This document shows, piece by piece, positions 42,259 through 50,849 of a stretch of 64,000 nucleotides of DNA. A program made the position numbers and the translations under genes. The stretch comes from Nonomuraea sp. NEAU-A123 (lineage in GTDB: Bacteria; Actinomycetota; Actinomycetes; Streptosporangiales; Streptosporangiaceae), in contig NZ_JAHFZZ010000011.1 in assembly GCF_018603905.1 (NCBI RefSeq), forward strand, positions 186,001 through 250,000. The letters run 5' to 3'. The notes under the pieces are model-generated. The model worked only from the letters and a program-made list of their open reading frames with translations, was not told the origin of the DNA and searched no databases. The stretch's first letter is position 1; the number at the start of each line of letters is the position of its first letter.

Positions 42259-43278
42259 TCAGCTACCGAGGCTTTGTGCCGCCAGTCTGGCGTGCGCGAT
42301 CGCGGTGGCGGCTTCGACCGTGGTGATGTGCTCGCGGTCCGCCCGCTCGAAGACGTCGGCGACGATCTCTCCCACGCGTTCGACGCGCTCGCTCGAGCGG
42401 GCGTCGTCGTGGCCGAGGAGCCGGCCCTCCAGATACACCAGCCCTCCGGCGTTGGCGAGGAAGTCCGGCGCGTACAGGATGCCTCGCCTGGCGAGCGCGT
42501 CGGCGAGTCCCGGTTTGGCGAGCACGTTGTTCGCGCCCCCGGCGATCACGCGGCACCGCAGCCGGGGCAGCGTCTCCTCCGTCACCACCTCACCGAGAGC
42601 ACAGGGCGCGAACACGTCACAGTGGGCCGAGACGATGTCCTGCGGTGACATCCGCCGCGCGCCGTACCGTTCGGCCACGTCGCGGGCGCGTTCGTCGACG
42701 AGGTCGGCGATCACCACCTCGGCCGACTCGGCACGCAGGAGGCGGGTCAGGTGGGATCCGACGTTGCCGGCTCCCTGTACGGCCACGGTCGCTCCCGCGA
42801 GCTCGCCGGAGCCTTGGGCGGCGCGCAGCCCGGCACGGATCGACGCGAGAACCCCCAGAGCCGTGTACGGAGAGGGGTCGCCTTTGTCACAGACGGGCGC
42901 GGTCTCGCGGCCGATGACCTCGATATCCGCCTGTACGGTTCCGACGTCGTTGACCGGGATGAACCGGCCGCCCAGCGTGGCGATGAACCGGCCGTGGGCG
43001 AGCAGGAGGGCTTCGGACTTGTCGCGTGCCGGATCGCCGATGACGATGGCGGCGCCGCCGCCGAGGCCGAGCCCCGCGGCCGCGGCCTTCAGCGTCATGG
43101 CCCGTGCCAGGCGCAGGCCGTCGGCGAGCGCCGCTGCCTCGCTCGCGTACGGCCACATCCGCACCCCGCCCAGTGCGGGCCCGAGCGTGGTGTCGTGGAT
43201 GACGATGATCGAGCGCAGCCCGGTGGCCGGGTCACTCTCGAACACGACCTGTTCCGCCTCGTCCGTTGTCTTCGACAT
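42259..43278 (-). CDS. Glu/Leu/Phe/Val dehydrogenase family protein lacking one catalytic Lys
   Basis: 339-residue member of the amino-acid dehydrogenase family. The first catalytic Lys is present in MTLKAAAAGL (Lys64), and the NAD motif QGAGNVGSHL is intact. In the usual glycine-rich GGGK motif the sequence reads GGGAAIVIGDP, so Ala76 replaces the Lys that acts as acid/base in leucine and valine dehydrogenases. The spacing of 12 residues from Lys64 matches. NDVGT (the Asp motif) is kept. Oxidative deamination may therefore be lost or altered. Length is typical. Confidence 0.87.
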   Translation of the reverse strand: MSKTTDEAEQVVFESDPATGLRSIIVIHDTTLGPALGGVRMWPYASEAAALADGLRLARAMTLKAAAAGLGLGGGAAIVIGDPARDKSEALLLAHGRFIATLGGRFIPVNDVGTVQADIEVIGRETAPVCDKGDPSPYTALGVLASIRAGLRAAQGSGELAGATVAVQGAGNVGSHLTRLLRAESAEVVIADLVDERARDVAERYGARRMSPQDIVSAHCDVFAPCALGEVVTEETLPRLRCRVIAGGANNVLAKPGLADALARRGILYAPDFLANAGGLVYLEGRLLGHDDARSSERVERVGEIVADVFERADREHITTVEAATAIAHARLAAQSLGS

Positions 43279-43344
43279 ACGGCGACTCTAGGAGGCTTCG
43301 GCGGCCGTGCCCGCTGGAACGGCCGCTGGGCTGGGACGCGGCGG

Positions 43345-43593
43345 TCAGAGCGCCAGCGGCACGGGGTGGATCTCGTCGGCGGGGTGGCCCGACCGCTGGT
43401 GAATCCGCTGTACGGCCTCCGCGCTCGGCGCGTCGGACAGGCAGTAGATGACACCTTCGTCGGGATCCGCCCACGCCTGCACGAAGGACACCCCTTCCTC
43501 ACCCTGGATCGCGAGGTCGGCCTCGTGCGCTTCACGGAACTGCTCGTCAGTGATGCCCACCATGTTGTGGTGAACGTCCATGAACCTCGTCAT
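43345..43593 (-). CDS. small DUF4242 protein (nickel-binding-like)
   Basis: 82 residues starting MTRFMDVHHNMVGITDEQF, with EADLAIQGEEGVSFVQAWAD and VIYCLSDAPSAEAVQRIH. This matches the DUF4242 family, whose S. coelicolor member binds nickel through His residues. ATG 43593 has GGAGGA just upstream. It stands alone between the dehydrogenase and a 206-bp AT-richer gap. Function is not established. Confidence 0.85.
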   Translation of the reverse strand: MTRFMDVHHNMVGITDEQFREAHEADLAIQGEEGVSFVQAWADPDEGVIYCLSDAPSAEAVQRIHQRSGHPADEIHPVPLAL

Positions 43594-43799
43594 GGGGTCC
43601 TCCAGCTGTAGACGGCGAAATCCCTCCCAGCCTAAATCCGACATACGCCATTAATCACCCCAAGATTCATCAAATGGCATGTCAGGGAATGGTCGCTTAC
43701 CCGGGTTTAGTGGCCTGCTTATCACCTTAAAACTGCGTCTTCCTCATCTTTCCGTCATATGATCATCAAGACTGTTTCCGACCTCGCGAGGAGTCCACT

Positions 43800-44603
43800 G
43801 TGACCGACAAGTCGGACTTGTGGGCAAACGGCATCGACACAACGCGGCCCAGCATCGCCCGGGCCTATGACGTCGTGCTCAACGGCAAGGACAACTTCGA
43901 GGTCGACCGCGCATTCGTCGCCGAGATCGTGAAGGTCGTCCCCGAGATCTACGATGTGGCCACGTACAACAGGCAGGTTCTCGGCCGGGGCGTGCGCTTT
44001 CTCGCCGAGCGTGGCATCACGCAGTTCATCGACCTCGGCTCCGGCCTGCCGACGGTGGAGAACACGCATCACGTCGCGCAGCGGGCGAACCCGGACTCGC
44101 ACGTGGTGTACGTCGACAACGACCCGATGGTGCTGGCCCACGGCCGGGCGATCCTGGCCGAGAACGACCTGACCGGGGTGGTCACGTCCGACCTGCGTGA
44201 CCCGGCGGCGATCCTGGCCGACGAGACGGTCAAGCGGCTCATCGACCTGGACCGGCCGGTGGGCCTGATGCTGGTCGGCATCCTGCACCACCTGCACGAC
44301 AGCGAGGACCCCAAGGGCATCGTCGATGCCTACATGGCGGCGATCCCGTCGGGCAGCTACCTGTTCATCACCCATTTCTGCTCCGCCACCCAGGACGCGC
44401 GTGACGCGGAGAAGAAGTTCCTCGCGCTGCTCGGCACCGGCCGCTTCCGGACCCCCGAGGAGATCACCGGGTTCTTCGACGGGTTCGAACTGCTCGAGCC
44501 GGGGGTCGTCCCGCTGCCCCTGTGGCGTCCCGATGACACCGTCCCCGAGGTGCTCAGCGTTGGTCAGCGCCTCATGTACGGTGGCATCGCCAGGAAGCCC
44601 TGA
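43800..44603 (+). CDS. SAM-dependent methyltransferase, DUF574 family
   Basis: 267 residues starting at GTG 43800 with GAGGAG upstream. The opening (NGIDTTRPSIARAYDVVLNG) and FIDLGSGLPTVENTHHVA (SAM site), VVYVDNDPMVLAHG and LMLVGILHHLHD are typical of the actinomycete DUF574 methyltransferases, many copies of which occur in one genome. The substrate is unknown. The upstream 206 bp are AT-rich and probably hold its promoter. Confidence 0.9.
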   Translation: MTDKSDLWANGIDTTRPSIARAYDVVLNGKDNFEVDRAFVAEIVKVVPEIYDVATYNRQVLGRGVRFLAERGITQFIDLGSGLPTVENTHHVAQRANPDSHVVYVDNDPMVLAHGRAILAENDLTGVVTSDLRDPAAILADETVKRLIDLDRPVGLMLVGILHHLHDSEDPKGIVDAYMAAIPSGSYLFITHFCSATQDARDAEKKFLALLGTGRFRTPEEITGFFDGFELLEPGVVPLPLWRPDDTVPEVLSVGQRLMYGGIARKP

Positions 44604-44668
44604 CCCGCTGCCGGGCCGACGGTAACGGGAATCGTGGGTAGCGCCAACGGATTGGCTAGACTTCCCGC

Positions 44669-45115
44669 ATGGAGACAGCCCCCAGCCGCCTGCGCGGGAA
44701 AGCCAGTTGGCTGATCAACAAGACCTCGCTGCACGCGCACCGGCTGATCACCGAGGGGCTGAGCCCGATCGACGCCCGGGGCTACCACTTCGCGATACTC
44801 GCCGCGCTGGAGGAGTATGGTCCCGCGAGCCAGGCGAGCCTCAGCCAGCGCTGCGGGATCGACCGCAGCGACACCGTCGCGATGGTCAACGAACTCGCCG
44901 ATCAGCAGCTGGTCGTACGCGCTCCCGATCCGGACGACCGGCGGCGCAACGTCATCACCATGACCCCGGAGGGTCGCCGGCGGCTCGATCAACTGGACGC
45001 CGTGCTGGGCGAGGTCCAGCGCGACCTGCTGGCCCCGCTGTCACCCGCCGACCGCGAGCGGCTGGTCGAGCTGCTGGGCCGCGTCCTGGACCACCACACC
45101 TCGTCGAGCAGGTGA
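44669..45115 (+). CDS. MarR-family regulator
   Basis: 148-residue winged-helix regulator. The recognition helix segment is GPASQASLSQRCGIDRSDTV, and the wing is PDPDDRRRNVITMTPEG, ending in an amphipathic dimer helix. It is not divergently paired, so its targets cannot be read from context. It ends 77 bp before the PP2C gene. Confidence 0.9.
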   Translation: METAPSRLRGKASWLINKTSLHAHRLITEGLSPIDARGYHFAILAALEEYGPASQASLSQRCGIDRSDTVAMVNELADQQLVVRAPDPDDRRRNVITMTPEGRRRLDQLDAVLGEVQRDLLAPLSPADRERLVELLGRVLDHHTSSSR

Positions 45116-45192
45116 CCGGGCGCACCGGATCTTCTCGATAGGCTGTTCCAAAGTCCGGCATCACCTGCCGGGCGAGCCAGGCGTAGAAGGCG

Positions 45193-46458
45193 GTGAAGGC
45201 ACTGGACGCCCTGGAGCGCCTGGGCCTGCTCTCGGAAGTGTCCAAGGCGATGAACAGCAGCCTGGACGCCGACACGGCCCTGCACCGCCTGGCCCGGCTC
45301 CTGGTGCCCCGGCTGGCCGACTGGTGCGCGGTCGACCTGGTCGAGAACGACACCGTCCGGCGGGTGAGCGTGGCCCATCGCGGCTCGCACGCGCAGGCCG
45401 CGGGCCTGCCGGACGTCCTCGGACCGCTGCCCCTGGACGTGGAGACGCCGCTGCTGCGCGCGCTGCGCAGCTCCGGCCCGCTGCTGATCAACTCCGCGTC
45501 GGCGGACAGCCCGGACGACGGCACGCTCCGCGAGGCCCGTGTGCTGCTCCACCGGCTGCTGGGCGCCGACTCCGCGTTCGTGGCCCCCATCCGCGTGCGC
45601 GGCAACGTGCTGGGCGCGCTGACCCTGGTACGCGTCCAGCCGGGCGCCGCCTTCACTCTCGACGACCTGCCGGTGGTCGAGGACCTGGCCCACCGCGCGG
45701 GGCTCGCCCTGGACAACGCGCGCCTGTACGGCCTGCAGCACGAGATGGCCTACCGGCTCCAGCATTCGCTCCTGCCCCAGTTGCCGGACGTCCACCCGCT
45801 GCGACTGGCCGCCCGCTACCTGCCGGCCCGCCAGTCCTCCCGGGTCGGCGGCGACTGGTACGACGCCTTCGTCCTTTCCGGCGGAGCGGTCACCCTGGTG
45901 ATCGGCGACGTCGCCGGTCACGACATCGCCGCGGCCGCGCAGATGAGCGAGGTCCGCAACATGCTCCGCGCGCTGGCCTTCGACCGGCGCGAGCCGCCGA
46001 GCGGCATCGTGACCCGCCTGGACCGGGCGCTCACCGGCCTCGGCGGCGGCTTCATCGCGACCATGGTGCTGGCCCGGGTGGAAGGCCCGCCGGGCGGGCC
46101 CTGGCGAATGCGCTGGACCAACGCCGGCCATCCGGCGCCGCTGTTGATCACCCGTGAGGGCGGCACCCGCTTCCTCGAGGACGGCCGCGCGACCCTGCTC
46201 GGCGTCGACGCGGCCCTTCCCCGGCAGAACGCCGTCGAAGCGCTGCCGCCCCACTCGACCGTCGTGCTCTACACCGACGGGTTGATCGAACGCCGCACCG
46301 AGCCGTTGGAACGCGGCATGACCAGGCTGCGCAGGCGGGCCGCCGCGCTGGCCGGGGCCGAGGTCGAGACGTTCTGCGACGAGCTGCTGGCCGCGAACGG
46401 CACCGCCAACGAGGACGACATCGCCCTGCTGGCCGTCCGTCTGCCCGGCCGCTCATGA
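45193..46458 (+). CDS. GAF-PP2C serine phosphatase (RsbU/SpoIIE-like)
   Basis: 421 residues. A GAF domain (about 25-180) precedes a SpoIIE-type PP2C phosphatase (about 195-415). Metal and catalytic motifs are GGDWYDAF, GDVAGHD, TNAGHPAPLL, LYTDGLIE and NEDDIALLAV. Such proteins dephosphorylate anti-sigma antagonists in partner-switching stress pathways. No anti-sigma kinase gene is adjacent. The GTG start at 45193 has only a modest ribosome site. Confidence 0.9.
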   Translation: MKALDALERLGLLSEVSKAMNSSLDADTALHRLARLLVPRLADWCAVDLVENDTVRRVSVAHRGSHAQAAGLPDVLGPLPLDVETPLLRALRSSGPLLINSASADSPDDGTLREARVLLHRLLGADSAFVAPIRVRGNVLGALTLVRVQPGAAFTLDDLPVVEDLAHRAGLALDNARLYGLQHEMAYRLQHSLLPQLPDVHPLRLAARYLPARQSSRVGGDWYDAFVLSGGAVTLVIGDVAGHDIAAAAQMSEVRNMLRALAFDRREPPSGIVTRLDRALTGLGGGFIATMVLARVEGPPGGPWRMRWTNAGHPAPLLITREGGTRFLEDGRATLLGVDAALPRQNAVEALPPHSTVVLYTDGLIERRTEPLERGMTRLRRRAAALAGAEVETFCDELLAANGTANEDDIALLAVRLPGRS

Positions 46459-46553
46459 AGGCGGTCGCCGCGGTGGCCGCGTGTCGGCCCATCGACGGGG
46501 GGTACGTGCTATCCTGAACTCAGTTGCAGTTCTGGTACCCAATGAACTTTGTG

Positions 46554-46592
46554 TGCGCCTGACGGGACGTAGCCCTCGGGCGCATTTTGTTT
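46554..46592 (+). promoter_or_regulatory. hairpin with U-run in the cold-shock gene leader, candidate attenuator
   Basis: TGCGCC (46554-46559) pairs with GGCGCA (46579-46584), with an inner CGGG/CCCT-type stem, followed by TTTTGTTT (46585-46592). It lies about 90 nt before the cold-shock start. Long structured leaders are common for csp mRNAs, where folding changes with temperature. The U-run makes transcription attenuation possible. Confidence 0.5.
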
Positions 46593-46681
46593 GCCGGTCA
46601 TTTCCGGATGGGTCATTTCGGCGACGTGGGGCCCGTGACGTGCGGGTTCTGACTACTGCGCCTATCCAAGAGGAGATCGAC

Positions 46682-46885
46682 ATGGCGACTGGCACCGTGA
46701 AGTGGTTCAACGCAGAAAAGGGTTTCGGCTTCATCGAGCAGGACGGCGGCGGCGCTGACGTCTTCGCCCACTACTCGAACATCGCCGCCCAGGGCTTCCG
46801 CGAGCTGCAGGAAGGCCAGAAGGTCAGCTTCGACATCACCCAGGGCCAGAAGGGCCCGCAGGCCGAGAACATCGTTCCCGCCTGA
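46682..46885 (+). CDS. cspA: cold-shock protein
   Basis: 67-residue single cold-shock domain. RNP1 is KGFGFIEQD and RNP2 is VFAHYSNI. It binds single-stranded nucleic acid and melts RNA structure in the cold. ATG 46682 is preceded by AGAGGAGA. A long leader with an attenuator-like hairpin lies upstream, and a strong terminator begins 13 bp downstream. Confidence 0.97.
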   Translation: MATGTVKWFNAEKGFGFIEQDGGGADVFAHYSNIAAQGFRELQEGQKVSFDITQGQKGPQAENIVPA

Positions 46886-46897
46886 CGTTACGCACAA

Positions 46898-46939
46898 CGA
46901 GCCGGGGCTCGCACCTGAAGAGGTGCGGGCCCCGGCTCG
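46898..46939 (+). terminator. intrinsic terminator-like hairpin after cspA
   Basis: Arms 46898-46916 and 46921-46939 form a 19-bp stem with one G-U pair and a GAAG tetraloop, starting 12 nt after the cspA stop. There is no long T-run, which is common for high-GC actinomycete terminators. Confidence 0.85.
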
Positions 46940-47044
46940 TTCGCGTTGTGGGCCCGAGTCGCGGGCGCGGCGCCCCGTGAGGATTAATGTCGGCGAAACC
47001 GCACGTCACGTGGCCGCGAAACAGCCGGCTGCCATCCTGCCTCC

Positions 47045-47875
47045 ATGAGCGATGCGAAAGATGTAGATCGGGCGCACACTCCTGAGCAGGCCACCGCCTC
47101 GTGGAAGCGTGAGGTCGTAGAGCTGGCGGTGCTGTTCGTCGCGGTCGGTCTTGCCCACCTGTTCGCCACTCTTATGGGGCACTCCGCCCCGGGCCCCGCG
47201 GTGCTGATCGCACTCGGTGCGGGGCTGATCGTCTGCGCCTTCGTCCACAAACGGCTCGGCGCGCGGCGCGGAACCCGGCGCCCCGCCGCCGAAGTGATCG
47301 ATATCGAGGGAGGCCGGCCCATGAAGCTGTGGCGTATCCGCACTCGGGTGGTCGACCGTCCGGGCCGGCTGGCGGAACTGGCGGCGGCGTTCGCCAGGCT
47401 GGACTGCAACGTCCTGGCCCTGCACATCGCCGCGACGGGCAGCAGCGCGATCTCTCCGTCCGGCTGCGACGCGCTGGACGAGTTCGTGGTCGAGGCGCCC
47501 GCTGAGCTGAGCGAGAAGAACCTGCGGTCGGCGGTCGACAAGGCCGGCGGGCTCGACATCGTCATCGTCCGCGCGTACGTCAAAGATCTGGTAGATCTCG
47601 GTGTCCAGGCCCTCGTCCTGGCCCACGCCGTCAGCGAGGATCCCGAGCAGTTGCCCCACGCGATGGCGGAGCTCCTGCGCGCCACGGACGTCCAATGGCG
47701 ACTGCCCGGAGACACCGTCGCCGACGGTGGCGAGTCCGGCACCACCATGGTGATCTCCGTCCATCCCGAACGGGCGCTCCTGGTCAGCCGCCCCGCATTG
47801 CCGTTCACGCCGGCGGAGGCGGCCCGAGCCGCCGCGCTGGCCGCCAGCGTGAGACAGCGGCGCTACTCCGACTGA
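47045..47875 (+). CDS. membrane-anchored ACT-domain protein
   Basis: 276 residues. Two hydrophobic segments (about 25-45 and 50-66) near the N terminus are followed by a linker and an ACT domain (LWRIRTRVVDRPGRLAELAAAF, cited in part). ACT domains bind amino acids or other small ligands. The C-terminal third (about 175-276) has no motif I recognise. A membrane-bound ligand sensor is inferred. It stands alone after the cspA terminator. Confidence 0.75.
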   Translation: MSDAKDVDRAHTPEQATASWKREVVELAVLFVAVGLAHLFATLMGHSAPGPAVLIALGAGLIVCAFVHKRLGARRGTRRPAAEVIDIEGGRPMKLWRIRTRVVDRPGRLAELAAAFARLDCNVLALHIAATGSSAISPSGCDALDEFVVEAPAELSEKNLRSAVDKAGGLDIVIVRAYVKDLVDLGVQALVLAHAVSEDPEQLPHAMAELLRATDVQWRLPGDTVADGGESGTTMVISVHPERALLVSRPALPFTPAEAARAAALAASVRQRRYSD

Positions 47876-47924
47876 ACACCGACTCGCGACCACCCGGGCC
47901 CGGGCACCGCATACCATCTCTATG

Positions 47925-47942
47925 ATGACTACATATAGTCAT
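47925..47942. promoter_or_regulatory. palindrome ATGACTA-N4-TAGTCAT, candidate operator
   Basis: Perfect 7-bp inverted repeat with a 4-nt centre, 125 bp before the WxL-like gene, in an AT-rich patch. It resembles operators of dimeric GntR- or MarR-type repressors. No such regulator gene lies beside it. Confidence 0.45.
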
Positions 47943-48067
47943 CTCATGATCGCAGAGGGTTGATGGATGGTTGCTCGGGCCGTTTCAGCCGGGTGATCGC
48001 GGAGCAGGATGAGATCACCCGGGAGCGCATCCAGACGGGACGCCGGGTTCTACGGAAGGAATCGGCA

Positions 48068-48415
48068 ATGTTCAAGAGCTGTCTGCGCAACCGGCGCGCC
48101 GCGCTCGTCGCCACCTGGGTGGCGTCGGTGAACGCCTCGGCGGGAGGCTTCACGACGGGCGCCGGCACCCCCGCTGAGACCATTCCCAACACGGATGTTC
48201 TGTACTGGTCCGGCACCGCGACCGCCACCACCTTCGTCCCCGGCCAGGTCAACGCGGCGGCCGCGCAAGCGCTGAACGTATCGCGCATCGCCTTCAGCAA
48301 GACCACCGGCTCTGGTGACAACTCCGCCGTCTGGAATCCGACGATCGTCATCGATGTCCCCGCCCAAGCGGTGGAAGGCACCTGTACCGGCACGGTGAAC
48401 CACTCCGTCGCCTAG
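48068..48415 (+). CDS. small secreted surface protein, WxL-like
   Basis: 115 residues. ATG 48068 follows GGAAGGA. An N-terminal basic then hydrophobic stretch (KSCLRNRRAALVATWVASVNASA) looks like a signal peptide. The remainder is Thr/Asn/Ala-rich beta-strand sequence ending CTGTVNHSVA, as in actinomycete WxL-type surface proteins. It is shorter than those relatives (about 200 residues), so part of the domain may be missing. It is 5 bp before a DUF916-like partner, which supports the assignment. Confidence 0.6.
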   Translation: MFKSCLRNRRAALVATWVASVNASAGGFTTGAGTPAETIPNTDVLYWSGTATATTFVPGQVNAAAAQALNVSRIAFSKTTGSGDNSAVWNPTIVIDVPAQAVEGTCTGTVNHSVA

Positions 48416-48420
48416 TTCGT

Positions 48421-49458
48421 ATGCCTATTTCGCTGTTGCGCAGGCCCGTCTCCGTGACGCTGACGGCGCTCCTGCTGCATGTGGTGATCAGCGCTCCCGC
48501 GGTCGCGGACTCGGGGAGCCGAGACGGGGCGAGTTCGAGCGGTAGGGACAGCATCGGCATCAAGCTGCTGGAGGTTCCCGCCAACTGGATGGACGACCCG
48601 CGTTCGCACGCCTTCATCGTCGACCATGTCAATCCCGGCACCACCTTCACCCGGAGCTTCGAGGTCTTCAGCACCTCACGCGAGCCTCAGCACGTGGAGT
48701 TGTACGCGGCCGCCGCCGGTATCAAGGACGGCCGCTACACCTTCGCGCCGGACCGCACCTCCAACGAGCTGAGCGAGTGGGTCAGGCTCAACCGTTCGTC
48801 CGTCGACCTGCCGGCGAACGGCAGGACGCGGGTGAAGGCGACCGTCGCCGTGCCGGAATGGGCCAGCAAAGGAGAGCGGTACGCCGTCGTATGGGCACAG
48901 GTCTCCTCGGACAGGCCTGGATCGAAGGGACACGTGAAGCTCGTCCATCGCGTCGGGATCCGTTCCTATCTCGACGTGGGTTTGGGCGGGGAGCCGCCCT
49001 CGGACTTCGAGATCGGCGAGGTGGTGCCAAGGCGGACCGAAGACGGACAGCCGCAGATCGTGGTGGACGTCTCCAACACCGGCGAACGCGCGCTCGACTT
49101 CGACGGAGAGCTGTCGCTGTCGGACGGGCCGAGCTTTCTGCGCGCCGGCCCCTTCCCGGTCAATCGTGACACCACCCTGGCGCCCGGGGGCCAGGGAAAC
49201 GTCATCGCACTGATGGGCAAGGACCTCCCCGCCGGGCCGTGGAAGTTCCACCTCACCCTTCGCAGCGGCCGGGTCAGCCGCACGGCGAACGGAGCGCTTA
49301 CCTTCCCCGAAAAGCCCGGAACGTGGGGCCTGCCGGGGTCGTTGGACTCCCCTTGGACGCTGGCCCTCGCGGCCGCCGGGCTGATAGCCCTCATCGCCGG
49401 GGTGATCCTCCTCGTCGCGTTCCGTCGCTTCCGCGCGCGCCGGCCGAGTCCGACATGA
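48421..49458 (+). CDS. DUF916-like WxL-interacting membrane protein
   Basis: 345 residues. An N-terminal signal peptide (about 1-30) is followed by two Ig-like beta-sandwich domains (WMDDPRSHAFIVDHVNPGTTF and QPQIVVDVSNTGERALDFD) and a C-terminal transmembrane helix with a basic tail (LALAAAGLIALIAGVILLVA, then RRFRARR). This is the layout of WxL-interacting proteins, which anchor WxL-type proteins at the cell wall. Only 5 bp separate it from the small WxL-like gene. Confidence 0.78.
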   Translation: MPISLLRRPVSVTLTALLLHVVISAPAVADSGSRDGASSSGRDSIGIKLLEVPANWMDDPRSHAFIVDHVNPGTTFTRSFEVFSTSREPQHVELYAAAAGIKDGRYTFAPDRTSNELSEWVRLNRSSVDLPANGRTRVKATVAVPEWASKGERYAVVWAQVSSDRPGSKGHVKLVHRVGIRSYLDVGLGGEPPSDFEIGEVVPRRTEDGQPQIVVDVSNTGERALDFDGELSLSDGPSFLRAGPFPVNRDTTLAPGGQGNVIALMGKDLPAGPWKFHLTLRSGRVSRTANGALTFPEKPGTWGLPGSLDSPWTLALAAAGLIALIAGVILLVAFRRFRARRPSPT

Positions 49459-49703
49459 GATTTCGCACGATTATAGGGCCCGAATTGATTAGTGCCCGCG
49501 TTTCTTTTTCATTGACGCGGTGTCGAGCCCGACTAATCACATAGGTGGCTTATAGGAGAGATGTCCGATCGCTATAGTGTCGGATTGGTGATGATCCTCT
49601 GTCTATGAACGTTCTTGTGGCTACAGCGCCTGGCTCACGTTATCTTGTCACGGCGGATACTTCCGTGAACCGGTAGCTCAAGATCGGCAAAGGACGTCGG
49701 CTG

Positions 49704-50495
49704 ATGAAAAGCAAGCGCACCTGGCAGGTCATGAGGAATTTCGCCGACAAGGCGCTCCTCAACCTTCCCGTCACGGCACTTCTTGGAATGGCGGTTCCGG
49801 GCCTTGGCGTCGCGGTGACACTTGTCGACGGGCAGGCTCATGATGCCGTTGTCTTGGCCTTATTGATGTGCGCGGCGCTCGGCGGACTTTCGATATGGCT
49901 GAGGCACACCAGCGATGCCGGCTACAAAGAGGTCGCTGCACGATTGGCCCGGACGCTCTCCGGCGGAGGTCTCCCGGTCATCGTCGCCCTTGGCCGGTTG
50001 TGCAGTAAGAACGACACAATCGAGGCGAAGGCCGCAGCCGATATTCTGATCCACCAGATCGTCGCCGCGGCCAGGCGTACCTGCAGTCATGCCAAGCAGC
50101 CGAGCTTGACGCGGGCTGCTTACTATAAGTTCGGGCCAGATGGGTATCTTCAACTGGTAAGCGCGCTTTGGGGGGTCGGCTCGCCGCGGACCAGGTTAGG
50201 TGTCGATGGTGATCACGATAGAGATCTTCTGCAATTCGCATCGAACCATCTAAGGGTGAAGCGCGTAGATGATATTAGCCTGGAGGATTCCTTCCTCGAT
50301 GTCCTGGAGATGGGGAAACCCCGGTATAGGAGCTGTATCGCCAGCTCTGTCGGCGTCAAGGAGGCCGGTCTCAAAGAAGGGCTGCTTGTTGTGGTCTCGC
50401 CCGAGGCGAAAGCGTTCGAAGATTCGGATGTAGAGACGCTCAGACTGCTCGGCGGGGCGCTGGCCGCAGGTCTGGCGCATGTTCATGGTCTGTGA
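49704..50495 (+). CDS. hypothetical membrane protein with GAF-like C-terminal domain
   Basis: 263 residues. Two hydrophobic segments (about 18-42 and 48-64) anchor it, and the C-terminal part (GKPRYRSCIASSVGVKEAGLKEGLLVVVS) resembles the end of a GAF domain, as does the final helix. No catalytic motif is seen. Codon use is less GC-biased than in the neighbours, as is the 245-bp gap upstream, which suggests transfer. It may be a sensor, but that is inference. Confidence 0.65.
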   Translation: MKSKRTWQVMRNFADKALLNLPVTALLGMAVPGLGVAVTLVDGQAHDAVVLALLMCAALGGLSIWLRHTSDAGYKEVAARLARTLSGGGLPVIVALGRLCSKNDTIEAKAAADILIHQIVAAARRTCSHAKQPSLTRAAYYKFGPDGYLQLVSALWGVGSPRTRLGVDGDHDRDLLQFASNHLRVKRVDDISLEDSFLDVLEMGKPRYRSCIASSVGVKEAGLKEGLLVVVSPEAKAFEDSDVETLRLLGGALAAGLAHVHGL

Positions 50496-50547
50496 GACTT
50501 TGATGGCAGCGCATAGGAGGGGCAGTCAATGCAGGGAGGGAGCCTAA

Positions 50548-50730
50548 ATGGAAAACGGACCTACGGTGAGTGACGAAGTCATCGAAAGAGCCGAGCAGGT
50601 CGCGGACGAGCGGCTCGATGTGGACGAGTATTACACGGACGTCGAACGACGCGCCGTCCTGCTGGTGGAGAACGAAGTCAAGAGGCGCCGCGCGAGACTC
50701 CGACTTCGCTGGCGGGCCACCGAAGCTTGA
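50548..50730 (+). CDS. small hypothetical protein, 60 aa
   Basis: Highly charged, mostly helical 60-residue protein with an acidic N-terminal half and a basic C-terminal end (VKRRRARLRLRWRA). GGAGGGAG lies 9 nt before ATG 50548, a good ribosome site. It is in line with the GAF-like gene 52 bp upstream. I do not recognise the family. Confidence 0.55.
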   Translation: MENGPTVSDEVIERAEQVADERLDVDEYYTDVERRAVLLVENEVKRRRARLRLRWRATEA

Positions 50731-50849
50731 TCGCTGGAAGTCCCCCGAGCGGCGGCGCCTGCGTTGCTGTCAACGGGTATGACTACGCAGCGCAGGCAGT
50801 TGCGGTCCCTACCCCTGAGGTTGGCTCGCGTTGTCCTTCGCCACCCGAC

